This document shows, piece after piece, positions 19,212-30,037 of a stretch of 64,000 bases of DNA (positions are counted from its first letter, which is position 1; every line of letters begins with the position of its first letter). The notes beneath the pieces were generated by a model. It worked only from the letters and a program-made list of their open reading frames with translations. It was not told the origin of the DNA and searched no databases. Both the position numbers and the translations under genes were made by a program. The stretch is from Myripristis murdjan (Eukaryota; Chordata; Actinopteri; Holocentriformes; Holocentridae): assembly GCF_902150065.1 (NCBI RefSeq), contig NC_043999.1, positions 28,367,718-28,431,717 on the forward strand. Reading direction: 5' to 3'.

Positions 19212-19261
19212 CTGGGTGAACCACCTTCTTGATCATGGTATCTCCCCTGCCAGGTAAGTAT
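19212..19261 (-). pseudogene. U1 snRNA gene, 5' part (nt 1-50)
   Basis: Matches U1 nt 1-50 on the - strand, including the 5' splice-site-pairing ATACTTACCT. It ends at the LINE 5' junction. The U1 promoter region upstream (right side) is intact, so transcription starting here would run after 50 nt into the retrotransposon in sense. Confidence 0.93.
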
Positions 19262-19381
19262 GAAGTCACTGACACGCCCGCTGGAGCCCCCTTCACACAC
19301 ACACCACTCTGTCTCATGGTGCTCACACTGGCACAGTGGAACAACCCCCCCCCCCCACACACACACACACACTCTCACACG

Positions 19382-19415
<34 letters not shown>

Positions 19416-20560
19416 GCCTGGAACATCACTTCACATCCACTCTACATCCCTGCTTTTCCAAGGCTCACTAAGAGTTTCAGTTATTTCCTTGAGAAGTTTG
19501 AATTGTGCACCCACCCACACACATCTCATCAAGAGTATCATGTGCAATCCCAAGCTAGACAAGATCAGCTATAATGTTAATAATGGTGCTCTTCAGAACT
19601 TTCACAAGACATGGGATGACCATATTGGATTTGTTAAGCAACTAGATGGACTACAAGTAGAGTGATGGACTACCAGCTGACCAGTAACAACTTGGTGAAC
19701 CCTGGCTGAGTAAGAACAATTCAACGTGCAACTGGACCCCCCATCCCCAATCTTTCCCTTCCTCTATGTGTTCCCTCCTTGTCTGTCTGTCCGTGTGTCT
19801 CTCTTTCCCTTCCTCTATGTGTCCACCAGAGGCATTTACAGCTGCGTTTGATTTGTGGGAGGTGAGCTGTTGGCTTGTGGAAAGGCACTTCAGATGCTTG
19901 TCGTGGGATTCACAGTCCGCTTTGATCTGCGTCCCGTATTTACAGCTTTCCCTGGGATCTGGTGGTTCAGTGTTCCACTTTGATTCCCCAGGGGTTCCTG
20001 TTTTCCGACTGGACCTTAACGCACCACGTGATGCGCAGGGGTCCAGAAGATGCGTTGAGTTAGCCCTGACTGCAGTCTGCAGATCGAGGAGTGGCTCAAC
20101 GTGGGTGGAGCTAAGCGTTTGGCTCCGCCCACTTCCTCAACAGCAAGCCACTGGAAGAGGTTGCTAACCCTAACCCTTACCTCAATCCTAACCTTAACCT
20201 CAACCTTAACCCTTCACCTTACCCTAACCAGATGGCGCCCGGGTGGAGTCAAATGTTTAGCTCCGCCCACATTTAGCCCAACTCCGACCTGCTAACTGTA
20301 GTCACCGCACGGAGTCAAACGTTTAGCTCCGCCCACATTTCGCCCAACCCCGATCTGCGGACTGCAGTCAGGTGCAACTGGATGCGTTGGCTAATTGCTT
20401 TCTTTTCCTGCAATGATATGACCTGTTAGTCGTTGGCTAGTGGCTGTGCTTTGTGTGCCGTTTGCTGACGTGTGGTTCAAGTGTGTGGCGGGAGGTCCCA
20501 ACCGTCCGCGGGAGTGACCTGTCCGGGAGAGGGGCGCTTCCCTCTGAGGGTGTGAGAGTT
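19262..20560. promoter_or_regulatory. U1-U2 divergent spacer
   Basis: Same organisation as 5,677-7,007, with a shorter CA tract (near 19,345-19,414), the telomere-like tract at about 20,164-20,229 and GC boxes before U2. No gene of its own. Confidence 0.7.
20513..20534 (+). promoter_or_regulatory. Candidate proximal sequence element of U2
   Basis: The stretch from AGTGACCTGTCC to GAGAGGGG lies about 27-48 bp upstream of the U2 start, near where snRNA PSEs sit (around -55). It loosely resembles the candidate U1 PSE at 22,043-22,065. Assignment is by position and weak similarity only. Confidence 0.3.
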
Positions 20561-20748
20561 ATCGCTTCTCGGCCTTTTGGCTAAGATCAAGTGTAGTATC
20601 TGTTCTTATCAGTTTAATATCTGATACGTCCCCTACCCGGGGACCATATATTAAATGGATTTCTGGAACAGGGAGATGGACTAGGGGCTTGCTCCGTCCA
20701 CTCCACGCATCGACCCGGTATTGCAGTATCTCCGGGAGCGGTGCACCC
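20561..20748 (+). ncRNA. U2 spliceosomal snRNA
   Basis: A 188-nt sequence matching vertebrate U2: 5' ATCGCTTCTCGG, the branch-point recognition stretch GTGTAGTATCTG, stem-loops II to IV and the terminal GTGCACCC. It pairs with the intron branch point in the spliceosome. Stem changes relative to human look compensated (CCCGG/CCGGG in loop IV; GTCCCC/GGGGAC in II). The Sm-site region reads GATTTCTGGA where human has five T. A 3' box-like GTGCAATAACAG lies 14 nt downstream. Confidence 0.97.
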
Positions 20749-21207
20749 CCTCCCTCACCTTGTGCAATAACAGCTTACGCTCGCCCAGCTCTTTCTCCAG
20801 CTGCAAACACCCGTCGGCCCATAACTTTGGACTTGCAGCCACTGCCAACGGGACCTGCGGTATGCAGGGCTTACGCTTTACGTCTCAAGTGCTCCGGCTT
20901 GCCCTCAACATCGCATACACAACTCCCAGCTCTCACACACACAGCCAAAAGCTTTGTATGCGATATTTCTCCCCCGACTGGCTCTGTCCAATTCAACCGG
21001 GGGTTCCACAACCACACGCCGTGGACTGGACAATCAAAAGACAAGACTTCTCCGCATCGTTCCTGATTTTGCGCCGAGTGGATCCGCAGTCCTTGGCGGG
21101 GACAAATAGCTTCGTCGCACTGGCTCCAATTTAAAGACGGACCTGGTATTGTGCTGAAGAGAAATCTCCAGTCATGCATGTTCTGACTTGACATACTTGT
21201 TTTGACG

Positions 21208-21534
21208 TCTCGGCCTTTTGGCTAAGACTGCGGTCGCCTCTTCTTGGTGGTAAAAATCCTTGCCTTCCTGTGGCATTGGTTATTACCAGCTCTTGGGAGG
21301 AAATTCCGCACATTCCTGTTGGAAAGTATGTCAACTTTCAGAGGCCCAGAGGACTTCTATCCCTGTACTCTGCCGGACTAATACCGTGACCGGGCCAAAC
21401 AAGTGATGTCGTGACTCGATCTCTGCCGGAAGCTCCTCCAGAAAGCCCTAAACTTTACTCCAAAGCTGATTGGCCAGAAGGCGGGCAGAGGGCGGAGCTA
21501 GTTCAGACGGTGAGGAGGACCAATCACAGGCTGA
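21208..21534 (+). mobile_element. Fossil U2-targeted LINE remnant
   Basis: Same 327-bp fossil as at 13,259, here with an unmutated U2 nt 7-26 head. The flanking duplicated block lies on both sides. Confidence 0.88.
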
Positions 21535-21813
21535 TGCAGGCTGACCTTCAACAATCCTTTTCAGTGACAAATAGCTTGATCGCACGGGCTCCGGTTTAAA
21601 GATGGAAGTAGGATTGTGCTGAAGAGAAATCTCCAGTCATCCATGTTTCGACTTGTGCGTATGTGACTGGCAGGCAAACGCGGTTGATGAAAGGGTTAAG
21701 AGAAGAACATAGTCCAAGCGTGTGGAACCATAAGAAATAGAAGGAGAAATATGTAATATAATATACGTATAAGGCTGTGCATTGGACAAGCCGTGGCATG
21801 TGTATTTGTAAGG

Positions 21814-21830
21814 CTGTTGTCTTTTGACAC
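21814..21830 (-). promoter_or_regulatory. Candidate U1 3' box
   Basis: On the - strand GTGTCAAAAGACAACAG begins 6 nt after the U1 3' end and resembles the snRNA 3' box (GTTTN0-3AAARNNAGA) that directs Integrator-mediated 3' formation. It is conserved at every U1 locus in the window. Confidence 0.5.
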
Positions 21831-21836
21831 GCTGAT

Positions 21837-22000
21837 CAGGGGAGAGCGCGGACGCAGTCCCCCACTACCATAAATTATGCAGTCGAGATTCCCACATTTG
21901 GGGAATTCGCAGGGGTCAGCACAGCCGGAGTGCAATGGCTGAGCCTCGCCCTGGGTGAACCACCTTCTTGATCATGGTATCTCCCCTGCCAGGTAAGTAT
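21837..22000 (-). ncRNA. U1 spliceosomal snRNA
   Basis: A 164-nt match to vertebrate U1: 5' ATACTTACCTGGC for 5' splice-site pairing, the loop I U1-70K region (GATCAAGAAGG, one change from the usual GATCACGAAGG), the loop II U1A site ATTGCACTCC, Sm-like AATTTATGG and the terminal stem-loop. It recognises 5' splice sites in the spliceosome. Uninterrupted; transcribed divergently from the U2 gene at 23,312. Confidence 0.97.
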
Positions 22001-22131
22001 GAAGTCACTGACACGCCCGCTGGAGCCCCCTTCACACACACACCACTCTGTCTCATGGTGCTCACACTGGCACAGTGGAACAACACCCCCCCCCCCACAC
22101 ACACACACACACACACACACACTCTCACACG

Positions 22132-22165
<34 letters not shown>

Positions 22166-23311
22166 GCCTGGAACATCACTTCACATCCACTCTACATCCC
22201 TGCTTTTCCAAGGCTCACTAAGAGTTTCAGTTATTTCCTTGAGAAGTTTGAATTGTGCACCCACCCACACACATCTCATCAAGAGTATCATGTGCAATCC
22301 CAAGCTAGACAAGATCAGCTATAATGTTAATGGTGCTCTTCAGAACTTTCACAAGACATGGGATGACCATATTGGATTTGTTAAGCAACTAGATGGACTA
22401 CAAGTAGAGTGATGGACTACCAGCTGACCAGTAACAACTTGGTGAACCCTGGCTGAGTAAGAACAATTCAACGTGCAACTGGACCCCCCATCCCCAATCT
22501 TTCCCTTCCTCTATGTGTTCCCTCCTTGTCTGTCTGTCCGTGTGTCTCTCTTTCCCTTCCTCTATGTGTCCACCAGAGGCATTTACAGCTGCGTTTGATT
22601 TGTGGGAGGTGAGCTGTTGGCTTGTGGAAAGGCACTGTCTTCAGATGCTTGTCGTGGGATTCACAGTCCGCTTTGATCTGCGTCCCGTATTTACAGCTTT
22701 CCCTGGGATCTGGTGGTTCAGTGTTCCACTTTGATTCCCCAGGGGTTCCTGTTTTCCGACTGGACCTTAACGCACCACGTGATGCGCAGGGGTCCAGAAG
22801 ATGCGTTGAGTTAGCCCTGACTGCAGTCTGCAGATCGAGGAGTGGCTCAACGTGGGTGGAGCTAAGCGTTTGGCTCCGCCCACTTCCTCAACAGCAAGCC
22901 ACTGGAAGAGGTTGCTAACCCTAACCCTTACCTCAATCCTAACCTTAACCTCAACCTTAACCCTTCACCTTACCCTAACCAGATGGCGCCCGGGTGGAGT
23001 CAAATGTTTAGCTCCGCCCACATTTAGCCCAACTCCGACCTGCTAACTGTAGTCACCGCACGGAGTCAAACGTTTAGCTCCGCCCACATTTCGCCCAACC
23101 CCGATCTGCGGACTGCAGTCAGGTGCAACTGGATGCGTTGGCTAAATGCTTTCTTTTCCTGCAATGATATGACCTGTTAGTCGTTGGCTAGTGGCTGTGC
23201 TTTGTGTGCCGTTTGCTGACGTGTGGTTCAAGTGTGTGGCGGGAGGTCCCAACCGTCCGCGGGAGTGACCTGTCCGGGAGAGGGGCGCTTCCCTCTGAGG
23301 GTGTGAGAGTT
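22001..23311. promoter_or_regulatory. U1-U2 divergent spacer
   Basis: 1,311 bp between an intact U1 and an intact U2. CA tract near 22,085-22,164, telomere-like tract at about 22,915-22,980, GC boxes at about 22,875-23,090. One base change (CTAAATGC for CTAATTGC) distinguishes it from other units. Confidence 0.7.
22043..22065 (-). promoter_or_regulatory. Candidate proximal sequence element of U1
   Basis: The - strand stretch ending CACCATGAGACAGAGTGG lies about 43-65 bp upstream of the U1 start, the expected PSE position. It is conserved in every unit. Assigned by position. Confidence 0.35.
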
Positions 23312-23499
23312 ATCGCTTCTCGGCCTTTTGGCTAAGATCAAGTGTAGTATCTGTTCTTATCAGTTTAATATCTGATACGTCCCCTACCCGGGGACCATAT
23401 ATTAAATGGATTTCTGGAACAGGGAGATGGACTAGGGGCTTGCTCCGTCCACTCCACGCATCGACCCGGTATTGCAGTATCTCCGGGAGCGGTGCACCC
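23312..23499 (+). ncRNA. U2 spliceosomal snRNA
   Basis: 188 nt, identical by eye to the copy at 20,561, including the Sm-region variant. Uninterrupted, with an intact upstream region. Confidence 0.97.
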
Positions 23500-23958
23500 C
23501 CTCCCTCACCTTGTGCAATAACAGCTTACGCTCGCCCAGCTCTTTCTCCAGCTGCAAACACCCGTCGGCCCATAACTTTGGACTTGCAGCCACTGCCAAC
23601 GGGACCTGCGGTATGCAGGGCTTACGCTTTACGTCTCAAGTGCTCCGGCTTGCCCTCAACATCGCATACACAACTCCCAGCTCTCACACACACAGCCAAA
23701 AGCTTTGTATGCGATATTTCTCCCCCGACTGGCTCTGTCCAATTCAACCGGGGGTTCCACAACCACACGCCGTGGACTGGACAATCAAAAGACAAGACTT
23801 CTCCGCATCGTTCCTGATTTTGCGCCGAGTGGATCCGCAGTCCTTGGCGGGGACAAATAGCTTCGTCGCACTGGCTCCAATTTAAAGACGGACCTGGTAT
23901 TGTGCTGAAGAGAAATCTCCAGTCATGCATGTTCTGACTTGACATACTTGTTTTGACG

Positions 23959-24285
23959 TCTCGGCCTTTTGGCTAAGACTGCGGTCGCCTCTTCTTGGTG
24001 GTAAAAATCCTTGCCTTCCTGTGGCATTGGTTATTACCAGCTCTTGGGAGGAAATTCCGCACATTCCTGTTGGAAAGTATGTCAACTTTCAGAGGCCCAG
24101 AGGACTTCTATCCCTGTACTCTGCCGGACTAATACCGTGACCGGGCCAAACAAGTGATGTCGTGACTCGATCTCTGCCGGAAGCTCCTCCAGAAAGCCCT
24201 AAACTTTACTCCAAAGCTGATTGGCCAGAAGGCGGGCAGAGGGCGGAGCTAGTTCAGACGGTGAGGAGGACCAATCACAGGCTGA
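23959..24285 (+). mobile_element. Fossil U2-targeted LINE remnant
   Basis: Same 327-bp fossil as at 13,259 and 21,208, beginning with U2 nt 7-26. Confidence 0.88.
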
Positions 24286-24587
24286 TGCAGGCTGACCTTC
24301 AACAATCCTTTTCAGTGACAAATAGCTTGATCGCACGGGCTCCGGTTTAAAGATGGAAGTAGGATTGTGCTGAAGAGAAATCTCCAGTCATCCATGTTTC
24401 GACTTGTGCGTATGTGACTGGCAGGCAAACGCGGTTGATGAAAGGGTTAAGAGAAGAACATAGTCCAAGCGTGTGGAACCATAAGAAATAGAAGGAGAAA
24501 TATGTAATATAATATACGTATAAGGCTGTGCATTGGACAAGCCGTGGCATGTGTATTTGTAAGGCTGTTGTCTTTTGACACGCTGAT

Positions 24588-24713
24588 CAGGGGAGAGCGC
24601 GGACGCAGTCCCCCACTACCATAAATTATGCAGTCGAGATTCCCACATTTGGGGAATTCGCAGGGGTCAGCACAGCCGGAGTGCAATGGCTGAGCCTCGC
24701 CCTGGGTGAACCA
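24588..24713 (-). pseudogene. U1 snRNA gene, 3' part (nt 39-164), split by LINE
   Basis: The - strand matches U1 nt 39-164. The last 10 bases (24,704-24,713, GGGTGAACCA on +) recur at 29,829-29,838. The insertion point is within one base of the family A insertions. Confidence 0.93.
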
Positions 24714-24862
24714 ATTCAATTTCAATTTTTAAACGTTTATTTAGTCCAATACAGGGTTACCTTAGGGACAAAAATCAAAAACACACAATTAATTTCACAT
24801 CACTACATTTAAAGTTTCACCCTAAAATCATCACAAATTTCATTATTTTCCACTGAAGCAGA

Positions 24863-27800
24863 TTATGCGTTCTCAAACAATGCAGTTTTTGGAACTTTCC
24901 ATAATTGCAATTTTGTTTTCTTGTCTGTTGTTGTCTTATCCTTCAACATATAATCGTTGAAAATACTTAACATAGATCTTATAACAATTTCTTGTGATAC
25001 ACAATACTTTTTCATAACACATACATTTCTTGCTTTCCACAGGCTTTCTTTTACACAATTAATAACAACCCACCATTTAATAATCTTAGCTTTTGAGTTT
25101 TTTTGCAAGCAACCATACGCTATATCTTCAAAACATACTGGGACTTTATACAAAGTTTTCAGCCATGGTGACACAAGAAACCACACAGTTTTCGCAAAAG
25201 GGCATGACCAGAAAAGATGTTCTACAGTTTCATTGTCGCCACAGGAAGGCCTAGGACACTTAGCACTGTGGCTGAATTTTCTTCCCTCAAGGAAAGCTCT
25301 CGTGGGTAAACACTTGTGGGCAACTTGCCAAGCTAAATCTTTGTGATTATTGGTTAAACTGGAGTTATTAATATTACACCATGCTATTTTTGAAACTTCT
25401 TCTGTTAATGTGCCCGCGGGAGTTAACCTTGAGAGAAAGGGTGACAAGGCCTGTTCTATACTCTTTCTTGTTATTTTGTCGTATGCAAGTTGAGATATGC
25501 CTTTCTTTAAACATGAGAATACTGTATCATAAATTTTTGGCCATGTTTGTGCGTATGGGATGGTTTGTGGTGGCCTTTCCCCCCACGCTCTAAGCACACC
25601 ACACCCTACCCAAAACAGGGCAAAATGAGCCCAACTTGGCCCTGCCTCAGGCTTCAAGCAAGCTTTTAAAATCGGAGTCACAAACATCGCCTTTAGTTTG
25701 TTCTCAATGTCTGGGACACCTTTACCCCCCATCTCTAATGGCCTGCACATTATTTCACGTTTAATTCTCTCGTGTTTTCCCTCCCATATGAACTGGAAAA
25801 CCATTTTTCTAATTGTCATCATAAACCTGTGTGGGACTGGAAAAGTGGTTGCTAGGAAAGTCAGGGGTGCAAGAATTTCTGCTTTTATGACAAGTACTTT
25901 TCCTGTTATTGATAAGTCCCTGTCTTGCCACTGAATTAGTTTTCCTCTAATTTTTGATAATTTTGACTCCCAATTAATTTTTCCATGTTTTTCCCAATGT
26001 GTACCCCTAAAATTTTGATCGTATCTTTTTTTTTAATAAGGCCTAGGTGTTCCACTGGCTCTCTCCAGTTGAGGTAGAGTAATTCACATTTATCTTTATT
26101 GACTTTTGTTCCTGATGCAGCAGTAAAAAGATCACAAATATCTAAAGTGTCTCTTACGGACTTATTATCTGTGAGAAGGAGGGTTAGGTCATCCATGTAC
26201 AAACTAAGTTTTGCCTCTTTACCCGATGCCCCTGGAATTGGAAAACCTCTGATAATTCTCTCTTGTCTCAAAACACATGCGAGAGGTTCAATTGCAAGGA
26301 TGAATAACATAGGGGAAAGTGAACAACCCTGTCGTACACCTGACTTGACTTTAAATGGATCTGTGTATTTTCCATTTACTAAAACTACACTAGAAATGTC
26401 TGCATAGAGTAGGTCTACCCAGGTTCTAAATGTATTACCAAAATTGAGATGGTTCAAAACAGCTTTAAGGTACTGGTGACTAATACTATCAAAGGCTTTC
26501 TCCAAATCTAGCCCCAGAATGCAAAGAGGAAGATGACGATCTTGGGCAAACAGGTAAGAATCTCTAACTAAGGCCAGGCTGTCGGACATGGACCGGCCTA
26601 CAACTCCACATGTTTGATCTATGCTAACCAGCTGATGGACTACTGGTTGCATCCGAAAAAAAAGGGCCTTTGACAGGATTTTAACATCAACTCCAAGCAA
26701 GGTTAAAGGTCTCCAGTTCTTCAAGTCTTTTCTGTCTCCTTTTTTTTTAAGAAGGGAGATAGAGCCTGTTCTTAGTGAAAGGGGTAGTGTACCTCTAGAG
26801 AAACTCTCTTTAAACACTTGCAATAGAGGGTTTTTTAGCTGGTCCCAAAAGGTGCTGTAATACTCCTTGGGTAGACCGTCCAGACCAGGAGATTTATTAT
26901 TCTGCATACTCTGCATAGCTTTTGTTAACTCATTGATTGTCAAGTCTCTCTCAAGCAAATCACTATCTGTATCATTCAGTTTTGTTGTTAAATGTGTCAA
27001 AAAGAAACTGATTGACTGTTCAGATATGGCACTATCTTGATAGAGGTCGCGGTAGAAAGACCTGACAACCCCGAGTACCTCTTGTTGATCACTAACCTCT
27101 TTCCCTTCTCTGTCTAACACAGCTTCAATACAATGTCTGGATTTGGCCAGTTTATTGAAAAAGTAACGAGTACATTTTTCATTTTCTTCTAAGTGTTGCA
27201 CCCTGCTCCTCATGAGGACCCCCTCTACTCTTTTCATTATATAATTTCATCATGTCTTTTTTTAGTTTAGCTATATCCTCATTGACCTCAAAACCAGACA
27301 GGGAAAGAAGGTAGTAACGTTGCAACTTAGCCTGCATTCTTTTTTGGAAAGCCCGTTTCTTTGCTGCTGCTTTTTTGCCTTCGGCCATGAAAAACTTCCT
27401 TGTTTTACATTTAACGTCCTCCCACCACTCTCCTATGGAGTCAAACAAGGGCTGCAAAGTGAACCACTGGTTAAGTTTATCCTTATATCTTGCCACCACC
27501 TCTGGATTGTCTAAAAGGCTTGTGTTGAGTTTCCAAATACCTGGCCCAGCCTTAATAGAGTTGCTGATTTCTAATAAGCAGTCTAGTTTATGGTGGTCTG
27601 AGAAAGGCACTGGTTCAATTGCACAGTTCACTGGTGTGACTCCTGGTGTGGTAAACAGAAAATCTATACGAGAAAAGGTTCTCCCATTTGTCCAAGTATA
27701 CCCTGGTGTATTAGGATTTTTTTGTCTATAGGTATCGACAAGTTTACAATCTTTAATCATATTCTGGAGCACATAAGAACTGGCATCTAATTTCACAGGA

Positions 27801-28269
27801 GAGGTGGATTTTCTGTCTGTTATGTCCACAAGACAGTTAAAATCCCCCCGATGATAACTTCCCTCCCACAGTGAATCAGAGTTTGTACAGTCTGTAATAC
27901 AGTAATACGGTCTTGAGTCTCAGTGGGGCAGTAAATGTTTATAACTCTAAATTTGGCTCCTTTTCCCTCCACGTCTACCAACAGCAATCTACCATCTATG
28001 ACCCTCTCTACCTTCTGGATGCGAAAGAGTTGGCTATTGAATAGGATTGCCAAGCCAGAGGCTCTGTTCTTATTGTCCCCCGACCACACTGACTGTCCAT
28101 GTGCCCATCTGTTTTCATACAGTTTGTAATTATCTTTGAAGGCAATGGAACATTCCTGTAGAAGGAATATGTCCCCCCCACCTCTATATAAGAAACTGAA
28201 AACAGACTGACATTTAACAGAGTCATTAAGGCTTCTAGTGTTAATAGTGCAAATCTTAATTGTTGACAT
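24863..28269 (-). pseudogene. ORF2 (endonuclease-reverse transcriptase), family B, three frameshifts
   Basis: Starts MSTIKICTINTRSLND at 28,269, 42 nt after ORF1. Endonuclease motifs (LLQECSI, SRIDFLFTT, SDH), reverse transcriptase motifs (NWRPLTLLG, DLEKAFDSISH, GVRQGCSLSP, YMDD) and the C-terminal CPRPSC...HLFWSC are all readable across frames. Three breaks are visible, each in a homopolymer: one G short near 27,847, one G extra near 27,227, one A short near 25,982. GVRQGCSLSP has S where the other elements have P. Confidence 0.9.
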
Positions 28270-28311
28270 TACGGATTTGTGTTGAGGGAAATCAAGGGCC
28301 TACAGAACATT

Positions 28312-29796
28312 TCATACCAGTGGGGGTGGGGGTTTGTCCTTTTTCTTTTTCTTCTTCTTTTGGTTTCTCCAGCCCTCTTCTGTTTCCCCCACACTACTAT
28401 TCATTTGGGTGGCAGCAGAAAAGGCAGACAAGCTCTGGGGGTCCAAGAAAGGGGGGGAAATAGGCAAAGGGTCAGACCATACCTCTAGGTCTGGACTCCG
28501 AGAAGAGGAATCACTTGATGTTTTCCGGGGGTGCTTCCGGGATGGCGTTGCTTCCAGGAGTACGTTGGGGACATTGGGGAGTAAAGGGGAAGAAGGCGGG
28601 GCCTCCATGTCCCCAGGTAGGACTTGGCACATTCCCTGAGGGGTACTGGTTGAGCTACTAGTAGAGGGCAGGTCTGCAAGCATAAAGTCCAGAAGATCTC
28701 TACAGTCTTTGGCTAAGACAGGAGCGCTCTCTACAGATGTCTGCCCTGTCTGGCCTGCTGGGAGATCCTCTTGGGACAGCTGCATCTCTTGAGGCTCGGA
28801 GGTTGGCTGGTCATATTGAAAGTGAGCAGTCACCTGACAGGTGTGGTCCTCATCTCCAGTCCCTTGGTGGTCTTCTTGGGGGGTGGAACACAACTGAATT
28901 CCCTCACCAGTAGGTTCCAGGCTTCCTTGGCCTACAGACACTGGTTGCTGCTGGTCGCCATGTCTTGGCTGGTTGTGGTGAGGGAATCCTGGTTCGCTCT
29001 CATTTTTGTCTGACTCCTCAGGGTCATGCTGTTCCTCTGCTGGTATGGGTTCAGGGTCTTGGAAGGTAGTGGCAAAACGTCTGGTTCTATTAGCATATGA
29101 CTTGGGGCAACCCCTAAATGTGTGGGTGTTTGAACCACATAGGTTGCATCTCATTGGTTGATCACAGTCTTTGGTGTAATGATCCACCCTTTGGCAGTTT
29201 CTGCAGAAGGTAGCATTACAATCGGCTGCAAGGTGGGATGTAGAGCCGCACTTCCTACAGGTTTTTGGCTGCCCAGCATAGAAAACATGGCCTCTAACTG
29301 GTCCCAGCTGAATAGTGGAAGGCAGGTGGCAGAGTTTCCCGGAATCACCATCAGTCTTCAGCCTTACATAAAAGCGTCTAGCCCCAGTTTTGATACCATC
29401 CTCATCTCTGAGCTCCATGGTGCGTAGGACAGTGCAGTGGAAAGACAACCATGTAGTGATGTCTTCAGTCGTTACTTTTTCAGAATACATGATAACAGTA
29501 ACTGTTTTTGCTTCCCTCTCTGAAAGGGGGATGAGATGCACTTTACTCAGTCTTTGGTTGTTATCCTTCTTCTGGTTGTAGCGCTCAAGGCATTGTTCAA
29601 ACAGAGTATAAGTAGTAAAGATCACCTCAAATGTCTTCTTTCCAGGCAGGGCAAAAACATAGTCCAGCTGTGGCGGTGTAAAGCCCAGTTCCTTCTGGAT
29701 GACATTGCGGCTGAACTGTAGTCTGTCCATTTCCAATTCTTCAAGGAGCACAAATCGAACTGCATTCCTACGGGAACCAGCTGAAGCCGAGGCCAT
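28312..29796 (-). CDS. ORF1 (zinc-knuckle protein), family B
   Basis: An open frame of 494 residues starting MASASAGSRRNAV. Homologous to family A ORF1 (EMDRLQFSRNVIQKELGF...FALPGKK). Three CCHC knuckles (CRKCGSTSHLAADC, CRNCQRVDHYTKDC, CNLCGSNTHTFRGC) are followed by a Gln/Ser/Pro-rich tail ending in a lysine run. Likely role: RNA binding in the element's RNP. Confidence 0.92.
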   Translation of the reverse strand: MASASAGSRRNAVRFVLLEELEMDRLQFSRNVIQKELGFTPPQLDYVFALPGKKTFEVIFTTYTLFEQCLERYNQKKDNNQRLSKVHLIPLSEREAKTVTVIMYSEKVTTEDITTWLSFHCTVLRTMELRDEDGIKTGARRFYVRLKTDGDSGKLCHLPSTIQLGPVRGHVFYAGQPKTCRKCGSTSHLAADCNATFCRNCQRVDHYTKDCDQPMRCNLCGSNTHTFRGCPKSYANRTRRFATTFQDPEPIPAEEQHDPEESDKNESEPGFPHHNQPRHGDQQQPVSVGQGSLEPTGEGIQLCSTPQEDHQGTGDEDHTCQVTAHFQYDQPTSEPQEMQLSQEDLPAGQTGQTSVESAPVLAKDCRDLLDFMLADLPSTSSSTSTPQGMCQVLPGDMEAPPSSPLLPNVPNVLLEATPSRKHPRKTSSDSSSRSPDLEVWSDPLPISPPFLDPQSLSAFSAATQMNSSVGETEEGWRNQKKKKKKKDKPPPPLV

Positions 29797-29828
29797 TTCC
29801 AGGCAGAGTCTTAGGATGTTTCTTGAGC

Positions 29829-29876
29829 GGGTGAACCACCTTCTTGATCATGGTATCTCCCCTGCCAGGTAAGTAT
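29829..29876 (-). pseudogene. U1 snRNA gene, 5' part (nt 1-48)
   Basis: The - strand matches U1 nt 1-48, including the target-site duplication. The upstream U1 promoter region is intact. Confidence 0.93.
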
Positions 29877-30003
29877 GAAGTCACTGACACGCCCGCTGGA
29901 GCCCCCTTCACACACACACCACTCTGTCTCATGGTGCTCACACTGGCACAGTGGAACAAACCCCCCCCCCACACACACACACACACTCTCTCACACGCAC
30001 ACG

Positions 30004-30037
<34 letters not shown>

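Larger units (their letters stand above)
20561..23311. repeat. One uninterrupted U1-U2 array unit (2,751 bp)
   Basis: The only complete unit without a full-length retrotransposon. It runs from U2 through the downstream spacer, duplicated block 1, fossil LINE remnant and duplicated block 2, then U1 (-) and the divergent spacer up to the next U2. It serves as the reference for locating insertions in the other units. Confidence 0.93.
24714..29828 (-). mobile_element. U1-inserted Tx1-group LINE, family B
   Basis: A two-ORF element in sense with U1, flanked by a 10-bp duplication of U1 nt 39-48. It has the same architecture as family A but is clearly divergent in both proteins. The 5' UTR is very short (about 32 nt), so it may be slightly 5' truncated or lack a leader. 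The 3' UTR has AATAAA about 20 nt from an AATTGA-type tail. It is an independent lineage with the same U1 target. Confidence 0.92.

Noticed and set aside
22852-23046. Recurrent 64-codon frame over the telomere-like tract
   Set aside because: Leu-Thr repeats come from the CCTAAC-type DNA repeat; no sign of a gene.
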